This document shows, piece after piece, positions 49,501 to 61,040 of a DNA stretch of 64,000 bases. A program made the translations under genes and the position numbers. The notes beneath the pieces were generated by a model. That model ran no database searches and was not told the origin of the DNA. It was given only the letters and a program-made list of their open reading frames with translations. This stretch comes from Dasypus novemcinctus (Eukaryota; Chordata; Mammalia; Cingulata; Dasypodidae): the NCBI RefSeq assembly GCF_030445035.2, contig NC_080673.1:38064365-38128364 (forward strand), read 5' to 3'. Numbering within the stretch: the first letter of the stretch is position 1; every line of letters begins with the position of its first letter.

Positions 49501-50099
49501 TAGGTGGTGGATTCTTAAACGAGGTAAGAGGAGGACTGAGATGGACTACTGATGTTTAATGTATGTAGAAATTTCAATTGGCTTTACTGTAAAAGTGTGG
49601 AAATGTATAGAGTGAATAGTAACACATTGTACCAGCTAGTTTATAAATGGGGATGTGGCTGAAAATGGTCATCTAGGTATGTAAATGCTAATTGACAGAA
49701 TGCTATAGAATAATCTAGGAACTGAATAGTACAGTAAACCGAGAGGTGGATAAGATTTGTGTTTGATGGTACAGATGCAAGAGTGTTCTTTGTGAGCTAG
49801 AGCAAATGTACATCACTACTGAAAGGTGTTGGGAATGTGGAGAGGCATGGAAAAAATGCAGCTGGAGTGACCTATGGACTGTGGTCAGCAGTAATAATAT
49901 AAAATTCTTGCATTTATGCCAGAGATGTACTGTGTTGATACTGAGGCAGAATGGAAAATGTGAGCCAAATGCCCTCTATAGACATGGTAACAGTCAGATG
50001 ATAATTATCTTATCTGTAGCAAATATTCCACCACAGTGTGGTGTGTAGATACAGGGGTGTTGTTTGGGAATTCTGCATTGTGCATGATTGTTTTATAAG

Positions 50100-50600
50100 T
50101 TTACAACTTCTGTCATAAAAAAATATATTTATAAAATAATAATAGGGTGGGTTGGGGGAAAAACACACCAAAAGTAAGATAAAGACTATAATTAGTAGGA
50201 AGATTTTGACAATATTCTTTCATAATTTGTAACAAACATCTCATGACAATGCAAGGTGTTAGTGGATGGTTGATATGTAAGACCCCTGTATGATATTTTG
50301 CATGTTTGTTTTGAAAGTTCACAACTTTTACTATACACTTAATTGTTTATGTATGTTCATATATAAATGCTATAAAGATAATAAGTTTGGTTGGGGGAAA
50401 AATACTTTGGTTAGTAGTAATATTTTGACAATGCTCTTTAATCATTAGTTTAAAAAGTTTTAACAACAATGCAAGTTATTGGTAATAGGGTGAGTTATAA
50501 GAGTCCTGTATGATATTATATACATTTGTTTTGTAAGTTCACAACTATTATTATACACTTATTGTTTATGTATGTTTATGTATGAATGATATACTTCAAT
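50100..50600 (+). repeat. Tandem units of about 220-240 bp in the L1 3' UTR
   Basis: A block containing ttgggggaaaaa, attttgacaat, caatgcaag, tcctgtatgatatt and ttcacaact occurs in succession. The ttgggggaaaaa element is near 50.15 and 50.39 kb, and the acaact..tatacactta element is near 50.33 and 50.55 kb. A partial leading unit sits at about 50.10 kb. Confidence 0.75.
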
Positions 50601-50625
50601 TAATTTAAAAAAAAATCTCAGTGTA

Positions 50626-51280
50626 TATATTCATTACCTTGCCCCCAGCATGGAACATGACTCTGTGGATAAGCCTCCCTGGCACCAAAGGATTACTACC
50701 AAGCACCAACCAGCAATGCAACTTGAAAAGAACTTGACCAAAAGGGGAAAGGCTAAAGACAAATGAGTTTATATGGCTAAGAGATTTCAAAAGTGAGTCG
50801 GGAGGTCATTTCAGAGGTTACACTTATTCACATCTCAGCAGGAACTCATAGACTACCAAAGGAAATATTATCTCAAAGATTAGGCTTTCTGAGGGTTCTG
50901 GAGACATCCAGACACTATAGGCAGGGCAGACAGCTCAGGAGTTTGGCAGTCTGCCAGAGGGCCCTACTTTGGAATTTATGCTTCCCAATGTGATAAAGTT
51001 GGACTCAGTTGTATTTTCCCTACACATGGCTCTGCTGCCCCTCTGTTTAAACCTATGGTTAGTATTAAAGTTGAAAGTTGTATGCCCAAGAGATTGAAAT
51101 CTTTGAGCTGTCCATGTGCCAGTTGGACCCTGAATCTCAACAGACTTGCAACACCTTCTCTCCAGTTCATTGTACTCACCTAGGACAACCAACAAGGAGA
51201 AGATGGACCTATTCTTGATCTTTATTTCATCCTCTTGTTTATGCCCATGGTCCTCCATTCTTATCTTTCTTTAATTCTTC
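50626..51280 (+). mobile_element. Xenarthran-type long repeat, right part after the L1 insertion
   Basis: It resumes directly after the second L1 target-site copy and runs through ctcacctaggacaacc near 51.19 kb. That stretch matches the inverted fragment at 45.3 kb. Short open frames here resemble no protein. Confidence 0.5.
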
Positions 51281-51692
51281 ATAGATTCCTTGTAATCTAT
51301 TAACTTTAATTTTTAAAAATTTTTTTTAAAAAAAGAACAATTAAAAAAAAAATTCTTCATGGACCCACAGACTGGTCTAATTCACATCCTTGGCTTCCCA
51401 AATATACCCTCATCCCTGCCAATTTCAATTGTCTACTCTATGTTTCTACTTATGGGACCCTGGCTACTCAAATGTTACATATCCAAAACCAGATTCATCT
51501 TACTTTTCCCAAGACCCATTTCCCCTAAATTGACCTATATGATACAATATAACCAGTTACTCTCACTTACCCCAGACCACTTGTGCCTGTTCTTGACCTA
51601 TTATCCCTCAGGCACATTTATCACACTTCCCAGCAGCCTATTTCCCAGGCTTATGTGGTTTCAGGCCTGGATGGACCTCAGAAGAGATTGGA

Positions 51693-52130
51693 TGGGGAAG
51701 CAGACATGGCTCAACTGATAAAGCATCCATCTACCATATGGAGGGTCCAGGGTTCAATCACCAGAGCTACCTGACCTGTGTGGTGAGCTGGTCCACGCAC
51801 AGTGCTGATGTATGCAAGGAGTGGCGTGCCATGCGGGGGCATCCCCATGTAGGGGTGCCCCACACTCAAGGAGTGCACCCCACAAGTAGAGCTGCCCCAC
51901 CTGAAAAACACACAGCCTGCCCAGGAGCAGTGCCACACACACACAGAGCTAATGCAGCAAGATGATCCAACAAAAGGAGACACAGTTTCCCAGTGCCATA
52001 GGATAATGCAGGCAGTCACAGAAGAACACACAACGAATAGAGAGCAGACAAGGGGGGGGGGGGGGGGCGGGGAGGGCGGGAAGGGGAGAGAAATAAATAA
52101 AAATCTTTAAAAAATTAAAAATGAAAAAAA
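51693..52130 (+). mobile_element. DAS-SINE, older diverged copy
   Basis: The same head-body-tail order is present, but with many substitutions in the A box and a long G run near 52.05-52.08 kb. The 11-bp aagagattgga at 51682-51692 and 52131-52141 flanks it. Confidence 0.88.
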
Positions 52131-52167
52131 AAGAGATTGGAGGGTGAAAAGGAGAAACCTGGATAAC

Positions 52168-52182
52168 ACACACACACACAGA
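52168..52182. repeat. CA microsatellite
   Basis: A short uninterrupted AC run directly downstream of the SINE target-site copy. Confidence 0.8.
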
Positions 52183-53865
52183 ATGGTTTCTGTTTTCTTG
52201 TTTGGACCCTGTATGAAACACCTTCCCTTTTTCTTGTCTCTCAAATTAATTCATTATCTCTCTCCTTCCTCCCATCCCCATTGCCATTTACATGGAGTCT
52301 TCATCATTTCTCTCCTGCATTTTGGTAATTGACTTTCTGTCCTTTAAGTCACATCTCACCCAATGCATTCTCTACACTGTTGCAGAATGAGATCTCCTCA
52401 AGTGATAATCAGGTATTACTATTATACTTAAATCTAAAACTAATAACCCTCTTCAAAGGAAAAGCCACTACAAGTTGCTTCTCAAGGGTAGATTACCATG
52501 CCTTGGAAGATGAACTTCCAAGTTAATCTTGGAAACTGGGAAGGAAAAATAAGAGAAAATCGATGTTCTCGTAAATGAGGGAAATAAGAGTATTGTGCTT
52601 AGGTTCCATTCCTCCGGAATGAGACCCTGAAATAAGGGCACATGGTTTTATAACTTGGCAAACACTGATTGGCCCAAGGATGGCAACTCACCTGGAGATA
52701 CCTGACCTAAAGGAGATGAGAGAGACCAATGGCCCATGAATTAGTCTGTCCAGACAGTTTTGTTCATTATGACCACTGTATATTGCAGTAGTAACTTGTC
52801 AGCCTAATCAGATGTTGTGGTGATTTTAAGTAAGAGACAGAGAACCAGTAGAGTAGAGCAGAAACTAAAAGCAGGAGAATGAAAGTAGTCATGGAAGCCA
52901 TGATACAGCAGAAGACTTGATACATTGAGAGTTAGTAGCAGTAGGCAGGAAGCCATGAGAGTAGTTATTGTAAGCTCAATGGAAACAGCAGGGACAAAAT
53001 CTCACTGAGAGTCAAGAAGAGGATGCCACTAGAGTTGCTGTTGAACATGGGAGCAGTTGTGAGCTGAACAGAAAGAAGTAACCATTCATTTACTGAGGTG
53101 ATTCCTGGACTTCTCCAATTCTCCAAGTATTCTTCAATAAAGCCTCATCAGGAAGACTTGAGTTTGTTTTCCTCACAACTACAAAGAGCCTAATTCCACC
53201 CTTATCCCTTATGTGTTTACAAAATTGCACCATCATAAGACTCACCTGAGGCACTCACAAAGTCTGGGAAAAGCTTTTTTCTAGTTCAGACTTTTATTAG
53301 TGCAAAGTCCTTCCTGATCCTGCCTCTGTCTCCTGCAGTATTTCTCATCAATTTCTCTCATTGGCCCTAGTGAACAGAGGTTATTGTTCTTATCTAGCTG
53401 TAGTATCTCAACTGTGATATGGGTGTTTCTGAATATGTCCTTGTATTTACTGCTCCATGGACTTGAAATGACCAGGAAAAGGGGGGGCCTTTTCCACCCT
53501 AAATATTCATATTCTTTAAAATTCTTTGAGGGTATCAGTGAAGACTCCTTTGACATCTCTCTCCTTCACTGGCCCACAGCAGTCAGGTAAGGATCTCAGC
53601 TCTGCTTTCCTGATACCTGCACAAACTTATCACATTGCTTTAAAATCTATTTACTTCTCATTCCTTCTCATTAGACTGAGGAACTACATAACTAAGATTC
53701 TGAGTAGTTCATCCACATGGCCCTGCTTAGTGCATGGAAAGGTGTGTGGGAAATTAGTACGTGGGAGGAAAGTTGGTCCAATTCTGGGAGTCATGAGAGA
53801 GCCAATGTGGTATAGTGGGAAGAAATCTGTAGCCAAGTTCCGGATCAGACTCATCTGTTTTCTTA

Positions 53866-54207
53866 ATTGAGGTACAATTCACAGAAAATGAATTGTGTTA
53901 AAATGAACAATTCAGTGGCAGTTCGCATATTCCTAGTGTACAACCACCATTTATATATAATTTCGAAACATTTCATCACCCAGAGAAACCCCATCAAGCA
54001 GTTACTCCCTTTTCCAGTCTCCCCCCAGCCCACTCCCTGCCCCCAGCCCCTGGCAACCACCAATCTGCTTTCTGTCTTTATGGATTTACCTATTCTGAGT
54101 TTTTCATTTAAATGGAATCATGCAATATGTGGCCTTTTATGTCTAGCTTCTTTCACTCAGCGTAATGTTTTCAAGATGCATCTGATTTGCAGTATATTAT
54201 CAGTATT
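53866..54207 (-). mobile_element. Ancient L1M, 3' end, antisense (left part)
   Basis: Phrases such as ttgaggtacaattcacag, cagcccctggcaaccacc, cctattctgag and aatggaatcatgcaatatgtgg are the antisense 3' region of mammalian L1M elements. The copy continues beyond the SINE insertion at 54220-54577. Confidence 0.88.
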
Positions 54208-54219
54208 CCATTCCTTTTT

Positions 54220-54577
54220 TTTCTCTCTCCCCTTCCCTGCCCCCCCCCCCATTGTCTGCTTTTTGTGTCCATTTGCTGTGTGTTCTTCTGTGTCCACTTG
54301 TATTCTTGACAGTGGCATCTGGAATCTGTGTCTCATTTTGTTGCGGCATCTTGCTGCACCAGCTCTCCGTGTGTGCGGCGCCATTCCTGGGCAGGCTGCA
54401 CTTTTTTCACACTGGGCGGTTCTCCTTACAGGATGCATTCATTATGCGTGGGGCTCCCCTACACGAGGAACACCCCTGTGTAGCATGGCACTCCTTGCAT
54501 GCATCAGCACTGCACATTGAACTCTGGACCTCCATGTAGTAGGCAGATGCCCATCCATTGGGCCAAATCTGCTTCCC
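54220..54577 (-). mobile_element. DAS-SINE inserted in an antisense L1M
   Basis: This copy is in reverse orientation and is worn and partly deleted in the head. The 12-bp ccattccttttt at 54208-54219 and 54578-54589 is the target-site duplication. L1M homology continues on both sides. Confidence 0.9.
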
Positions 54578-55425
54578 CCATTCCTTTTTATGGCTGAATA
54601 ATAGTCCATTGTATTGATATAGCACAATTCACTTATTCATTCATCCATTTGTATTATTTTTACCTTTTGGCTATTGGGAATAGTGGTGCTATGAACATGC
54701 ATACATGTATTTGAGTATCTTTTTTTTTTTTCAGTTGAGGGTATTTACCTACGAGTGGAATTGCTGGGTCATATATAATTCTGCGTTTAACTTTTTGAGG
54801 AACCGCAAATTTGTTCTCCACAACTCCTAAACCATTTGACATTCCAACCAGCAATGTAAGAGGGCTCCAATTTCTCTGTATCCTTGCAAACACTGGTTAA
54901 TTTCCTTTAAAAAAAATTATAGCCATTCTAGTAGGTGTGATGTGACATGACATGTCATTATGGTTTTGATTTGCCTAGTGACTCACAGCATTGGGCATCT
55001 TTTCACGTTAGTCATTTGTATAACATTTTTGCAGCAATGTCTGCTCAAGTCCTTTGCTCATTTTTAATTGGGTTGTCTTTTTGTTATTCAAATTCTTTAT
55101 ATATTCTGAAAACCTGACACTTGTCAATATTTGTAAATCTTTTCACATTCTGCAGGTTGTATCACTTTGCTGATGTCCTTTGATGCACACATTTTAAATT
55201 TTGATGAAATCCAATTTACTTTTTCATTTTACTCATGCTTTTATATGTCAGATATAAGAATACATCACAAAACCCAGTCATGGATTGACCCCTATGCTTT
55301 CTTCTAAGAGTTTTATGGTTGTAGTGCTTACATTTAGGTCATTAATCCCATCTGAGTTGTTACATCTTTGTATATGGAATGAGGTGTGTCCAACTTCATT
55401 CTTTTGCATGTGGCAAACTAATTAC
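54578..55425 (-). mobile_element. Ancient L1M antisense, continued
   Basis: Typical antisense L1 text: atggctgaataatagtccattg, gtggaattgctgggtcat, ttgtctttttgttattcaaattc, then ttctaagagttttatggtt and cttcattcttttgcatgtgg at its 5' limit near 55.42 kb. This covers the ORF2 C-terminal and 3' part only. Confidence 0.88.
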
Positions 55426-56559
55426 TTGTGTAATTGCAAAGTACCTTAACATTACTGTCTGATTTTCCACAGCTGTTAAAATGTGGTTGGGTGTTAAAGG
55501 GTTCAGCTAAATATCTTCTGTGATCCTTTGCAATGCTGTGAATGTATTACAGGACTAGCCCTGGCACTTGCTCCCATTCAAACCTCCTCCCCAGCCCACC
55601 CGACCAAACAAGAGGCCAGAGGAAAGTTGCAGGTTGCCTTGGCAAACATTATATAACTGGTTATATGGGCACTGATGACCATGGATCTAATTTGTCCCTG
55701 CTTAACTTTGTGAAATGTAGAAGGGATTTGTTGTTTAATATTACATAGACTCCATTCTGACAATCAAGGTAGGCTTCAAGATGTAGATAACATAAGACCA
55801 TACAAGTCTGAAGGTAGATCCAAATAAAGTTTTACTTTAAAACATATAGAACAATGTTCTGTGGAAGAAGCTCGACAAATGAATTACTTCAGGCTACATT
55901 CAAGAAAATGTTCATGGTCTGCTTTTATGTATTTCAAAGACAAAAGGAGACAGTATGCAAAATTTCTTTTATTTGATGTTCATGTATCCCAGATATAACG
56001 TTATATGAGCTGATATATCTGGGTTTGGGTAAAATTCCCTAAAGAGATATTATAAAACAAAGTTTGGTAACCATTAGTTATATGCTTCTCATTTATATCA
56101 AAAGGCTTGTCATTGGCATAACTGTTATTGCTGGAAAACATTTTTTATATTTGACAGTGAGCATTAGTTTGAAATAGAAAATGGAAAAATAATATATATT
56201 CTGAAAAAAAGTAACTTTTTAAACATCAAATCCATACTTATTTGCTTGTCCTTAGAAACATCATAACAGAACCATGATCAAAAGTATCTAACATACACAC
56301 GTCATCTAGTTATTTTGCAGGAACCCACTTTCTGGCAGGGAAAAAAGGGTACATATCTTCTCCTTAGCACCTCATCACCCCATCAAGTTATTCATGAGTC
56401 AAATATAAGGATTTGGTTAAAGTTTGTTGATAATTTATTAATGTGTTTGCCTCTCACCCTAATAATTACAGGCCCTTATTTGAGGGCTGAAGGTCAGAGC
56501 TGGTCTCCAGATATATCCCCTTACCCTGTCTTGCCTGAGGCCCCTATCCTTCCTCCATA

Positions 56560-57110
56560 TTTTTGGTAGTTACCTTTCTGAACCCCATTATCTCCATTGC
56601 ACACTCATAAAGTCCAAAAGTCTTGACCTACACAAGATTAGCACCCCCTGACCACTGCTTTCCTTTTCTGACTCTTCTCTCACCACCCTTGCTCTGCTCT
56701 AGCCTCTGAACCACTTGCATTTTCCCACAATGTCCCATGCAGTGTCATGGTTTCAGTCTACAGATAGTAGAGGACCTTATGCCAATGTGCCTGGTATGTT
56801 TTAGGCAGTTTTCATGCATTTGCTAGTGCTGTTCCCAACTGCCTGGATTGTCCTGTCCCAAATCTGTCCCTCTGGAAAACATATATCCATCTTTTAAGGC
56901 CCACTACAAGTTCTCTTCAGTTATTGCCTTTCCTACTTTAGTCAAAACCAGCCACTTCTTTGTGCTTTCAGTAGCCCTATTCAGAAGTCAATTGTGGATC
57001 TTAACACTCCATGTGTCTTCTATTATGCCATAAACTGAGGAAAGGATCCATGTCTCATCTTTTTTATCCCCAACACTGTTGTACCTGACATTGTCATTAA
57101 TTCATCTTAG
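56560..57110 (+). mobile_element. L2 fragment
   Basis: L2 order: tttccttttctgactcttct, aactgcctggattgtcctg, ttttaaggcccactacaag, tgaggaaaggatccatgtc, ccccaacactgttgtacctg. Confidence 0.75.
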
Positions 57111-57479
57111 CAGCAGCTAGTCCTGATTTGACCTTCATCTAGGGATAAGAAAGCACAAAACAAGCAAAAAAAACTCCATCAGACATTATTTGATTCTCAT
57201 TCACAAGTTAAAATAGAAATTTAGAAATATAAGGGACTATCAAAATGATAAGGATGAGTCTTTTAACCAAGGAAGCCCAAGGAAATTCATGGATTGCCTC
57301 AAGTTACTAGGCACATTAATGGCTCAGGGTTTTTTCCATAACCACAATCAAGAATATATGCTTCTCTTTCTATCTTTTTAAGCAGCTAATCAAAGCATGT
57401 GCAACAAAATAAACACCTTCCTTACCCCTTAAGAAGTTCAATAAATTCTAGTGTTGCTGAACATCTGATAGATAAAAAA

Positions 57480-57750
57480 CCTTCCTTCTAGCTCCCTCTT
57501 TTCAGAAGTAGTGGAACACATCAATAGAAAATATCACCTCTTACTATTCCTCAGCCTAATGCTAACGTTGCCTACTCCAGATAGATTTCTCTGATCTTTC
57601 GGCAGATGTAATTGCTTCTTTGCCTATATTTCCATAGCACTGTATACACCCTATTACATGTAGTTAAAAGTATAAATAATATTGATTCTGGACCTTGGAA
57701 TGGCAGGTCAGCCCTGGCATATAATGAGCACTCAATGAATGAATGATGAA
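57480..57750 (+). mobile_element. L2 3' part
   Basis: Blocks tttccatagcactgtataca and the terminus gagcactcaatgaatgaat. Confidence 0.65.
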
Positions 57751-57940
57751 TTGAATCTTGTTTTAACTATACGGAGTGAGTCAGGATTACCTATGTTAAT
57801 GCTAATCATAAGAACTTCCTTGTTATTTAATGAGGGATCATTATATTTGAACTCAGACTTAACATCAGTGATTTTTTCTGCCTGCAATACTAAAGTCTGC
57901 AAAAAAAAGTATTTATAAACACACATTTAAAAGAAATAAA

Positions 57941-59647
57941 TTTATTTAAATAATTGCTACAAGGGCAATATACAGTAAGTGAAAAATCACTAACACAATG
58001 GAATTCTCATAGTGATTGCTCTTATGTATAAATACTTAAGACTATTTTAAATGGTTGGGCTAGGCCCATAGAACACCTATATTCTGTGGTATTGTCATTT
58101 AGTGTTTTAATTCCTTAAACTCTAAATAGACATTTTAATATGCTAAATAATTAAAATTTAATTATCATTAAACTCCAACTGAATTCATTGTGGGTTAGTT
58201 CATAGTGATAAATAGTTACACTAAGATATGATCTTTCAAAGTGTTCTGATTATGTCACTGACTGACTAACCACCCATCCATTGTCTTACATGACTCACTG
58301 TTTTGTGATTGTTAGTTTTAAAGCAACTTTAATAGTTCAAATACAAGTCTAGCTTGTGGCTTAATTTTTATAATTTGGTAATGTTGCAAAATATTTGAGT
58401 GTTCTTTTAACACTGCTATATCTGAACTCTGATTTTATAACCACCTCTCTGTAATCCATTTACATGCCTGCTGATACAAAGACACTTAAAAATTATTTCA
58501 AATAGTTATATCCTTCGGTACTACTTGTTTGGGTTTTATACATTTCTCCGGTATCCTCCCTTAAGGAAATAAACTATACGTACTTAAAAATGAAGTGAAA
58601 AACCTGACTAGAAGACTTATCTGAGGTTTTTCTTTTCATTTTTTTAAAATTATATAGTATATTAGTAAACGCTTTAAAATATATAAGCCATCCAATGATA
58701 TATATGCAAGGTATAGCACAAATTTGAGGACATAAAAATGGACTGAACTTAACTTTTAAATTCAATTCTACAGATTTTCTGTAATTACTACGCTAGTACC
58801 ATAAAAAAAGCAAGTAAACTTAATTTGGCTTGCATCAGTTTGTATTATGTGAATAATTCCATCTTTATTTGACACATATACACACACATACCAAATACCC
58901 AAATTACTTCAATACTATATCCACTTACCTCCCAGAGTGGCAACAAAAAGGAAAAAATAATGAATGCCAAGCTTCCTAGTAAATAAAGTCAAATCAAAGT
59001 ATTCAAGTGGTACTATAGAAGCTATTTCTGCAGGAAAACACAGATTTCTATAGTTTCTGGTAGGCTACTTTATCATTAAACCTTACCTTTGCCAATACTG
59101 GAGTCAAGTAACAAAAACAAAATATCTTGACCTCTTGGGGATTATAAAAAATACATGAAAAAAATAGACTGAATTTTTTTCCTTTGAATAATCATTTTCA
59201 TCTGAATGAGGGAAATTCTCTGAGTTTAATATATATTTTTTCAATAAAATAAATTTACAATAAAATTGTTGATCTCATTCATAACTCTTCCAATCTTTAA
59301 ATACAAGCCTAACAGAGAACAATGATTACAGGAGAGAAAAACAACACAAATAATCTCCTGTGGCTATCATTTTAGGGGCAGGTTGACTTATATTGCTTAA
59401 TTCTATCACGAGTTGTCATGTTTCCAAGGCTTGGAAGGTGATTTAAAACTGGGTTGCCTGATAGCATTCAGAAAGCCTTTTGTTCTTGGGCTTACACAGT
59501 AAGCACTTTATGTGATTCTTAATCACATTTTTATCCAGAACACAGTGTTACAGGTCACATTTTTCAACAATGCTTATACTGATTTGTGCTCTATAAATAT
59601 GAACATATTTACACAAAGAATACACACACTGACACAGGGGTATGAAG
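57941..59647 (-). other. Probable LRAT 3' UTR and downstream flank
   Basis: Below the LRAT stop lies about 1.7 kb of AT-rich sequence with no transposon that I recognise, as expected of the long LRAT 3' UTR. Minus-strand AATAAA signals are at 58869-58864 and 57946-57941. Either could end the message, and nothing in the sequence decides between them. Confidence 0.4.
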
Positions 59648-59800
59648 TTAGCCCACCATCCATAGACAGAATGGAATGAAAACTGCAGGAAGGGTAGTAT
59701 AGGATGCCAAGCCCAGACAGACTATTGATGCCAATCCCAAGATTGCTGTAGCAAGAACACTTCGCTGATCACGAATAATTATCTTCACATTCTCACAAAA
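59648..59800 (-). CDS. LRAT: LRAT last coding exon (residues 181-230): C-terminal membrane anchor
   Basis: On the minus strand this exon reads from an acceptor atttttcag|TTTTG into 50 codons and a TAA stop at 59650-59648. The start [17 protein letters not shown] is the LRAT signature after the catalytic exon. A hydrophobic segment of about 30 residues then runs to the end ([17 protein letters not shown], then FIPFCLW). It forms the C-terminal transmembrane helix that anchors LRAT in the ER membrane. LRAT esterifies all-trans-retinol with an acyl group from phosphatidylcholine, giving retinyl esters for storage and for the visual cycle. The exon is phase 0 and 153 nt, and joins the preceding exon exactly. 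With the family length of 230 residues, this copy ends at the normal place and looks functional. Confidence 0.97.
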   Translation of the reverse strand, partial: FCENVKIIIRDQRSVLATAILGLASIVCLGLASYTTLPAVFIPFCLWMVG

Positions 59801-60109
59801 CTGAAAAATAAAATGAAAGAATATTATGAAAGGTAGTTAAACCTAAGAAGAATAACACATACAAAACAGTAAAGTACAGTTTTCCCACGTACATTCTATC
59901 TACCAAAAGACCTACAATTTCCCTTTGACTTATGAAAGACTGTGAGATATAACAGTCCAGTTACTTGATTCCACAAGCCACAACAGCCATTCTGATTAAT
60001 TCATTATTACTAAAATGATGCCTTAAGCTGTCTTTGTAAATGTAGGACTTTAAAAGAAAACTACAGAAAATAATGTAACCACAAAAAATTTATTCAGGAT
60101 TAAAGGTTA

Positions 60110-60497
60110 AAAGCAGATAGGGTTTGCCTACCACATGGGAGGTCCAAGGTTCAAACCGGGGCCTCCTGACCTGTGTAATGAGCTGGTCCACACACAGGGC
60201 TGATGCACGCAAGGAGTGCCAAGCCACACAGGGGTGTCCCCCGTGTAGGGGAGCCCCACACGCAAGGAGTGCGCCCCATAAGGAGAGCTGCCCAGCGCGA
60301 AAAAAGTGCAGCCTGCCCAGGAATGGCACCATACACACGGAGAGCTGATGCAGCAAGATGCTGCAACAAAACTAGACTCAGATTTCAGGTGCCACTGACA
60401 AGAATACAAGCAGATACAGAACACACAGCAAATGGACACAGAGAGCAGACAACTCAGGGCAGAGAAAGGGAGAGAAATAAAAAATCTTAAAAAAAAA
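60110..60497 (+). mobile_element. DAS-SINE with a deleted A-box region
   Basis: The head runs from AGCAGA straight to the anticodon-side sequence CTACCACATGGGAGG, so most of the A box is missing. The body keeps the long-body block. The tail is short. It lies within the LRAT intron. No clear target-site duplication was seen. Confidence 0.88.
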
Positions 60498-60829
60498 ATG
60501 CTAAAATTGTAAGAGCAAAAAGGTCTCTAATCTGGTGTGAATAAAATAGAATTTATCCTATTATTATTAATGAATTCAATTCCTCCAATTCACCATTTGA
60601 AAATCCGGTGATACCAGAAATAACTTTCTTATAGGTCTCAAAATGTGAATGTATAGAAACTCTTGTTGTTACACATTCACTATCTTAATTAAACGAATTT
60701 GTCCTCTATTGTGTGACACCTAATTGGCAGCTGGAAATAAAGATAAATTAAATATGGCTCCTACTCCTGAGGAAAGCATTCTCCTAATATGTGTAATTTT
60801 TTCTCAGAAAAATAATATTACTTGAAAGT

Positions 60830-61040
60830 TGATGGCCTATGTTTGAGTCCTGGTTTCACTTTTGATTAGTTGTGTGATTTCAAGCAAGTCTCTTAACTTC
60901 TCCATACTACCATCTCTTTCCTGCCCATTCAAATACCAAGGTGGTTCTGAGGATAAAATGAGATACTTTATATAAAGGCTACGGAATTCTTCCATGAGCT
61001 ATATAAATTTAAAGTACTATAATGACTACTGTTACGGCTA
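60830..61040 (+). mobile_element. MIR
   Basis: MIR core: gtttgagtcctggtttcact, tgtgtgatttcaagcaagtc, then gaggataaaatgagatact. Confidence 0.75.

Larger units (their letters stand above)
45994..50616 (+). mobile_element. L1 retrotransposon, full-ended but internally deleted, interrupted by a SINE
   Basis: The element runs from a 5' UTR with repeated units (about 46.25-46.95 kb), through an ORF1 remnant (about 47.4-48.8 kb) and the C-terminal part of ORF2 (about 48.85-49.5 kb), to a long 3' UTR with tandem units and an A-rich end. CTCAGTGTA at 45985-45993 and 50617-50625 is the target-site duplication. The endonuclease and reverse-transcriptase core of ORF2 is absent. Stops and frameshifts throughout make it inactive. 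It splits an older repeat. Confidence 0.85.
51281..53865. other. Intergenic stretch between the nested repeats and the L1M
   Basis: Besides the DAS-SINE at 51.69-52.13 kb and a CA microsatellite at about 52.17 kb, it contains unassigned sequence. An LTR-like segment at 52.81-53.18 kb is described under findings. No coding exon was seen. Confidence 0.5.
55426..57940. other. Intergenic stretch upstream of the putative LRAT 3' end
   Basis: L2 pieces lie at 56.56-57.11 and 57.48-57.75 kb. The 55.43-56.5 kb part is unassigned AT-rich DNA. Confidence 0.55.

Noticed and set aside
51270-51361. aattcttcat repeated about 80 bp apart, suggesting a small insertion
   Set aside because: The sequence between is A/T low complexity with no element structure, so the match may be chance.
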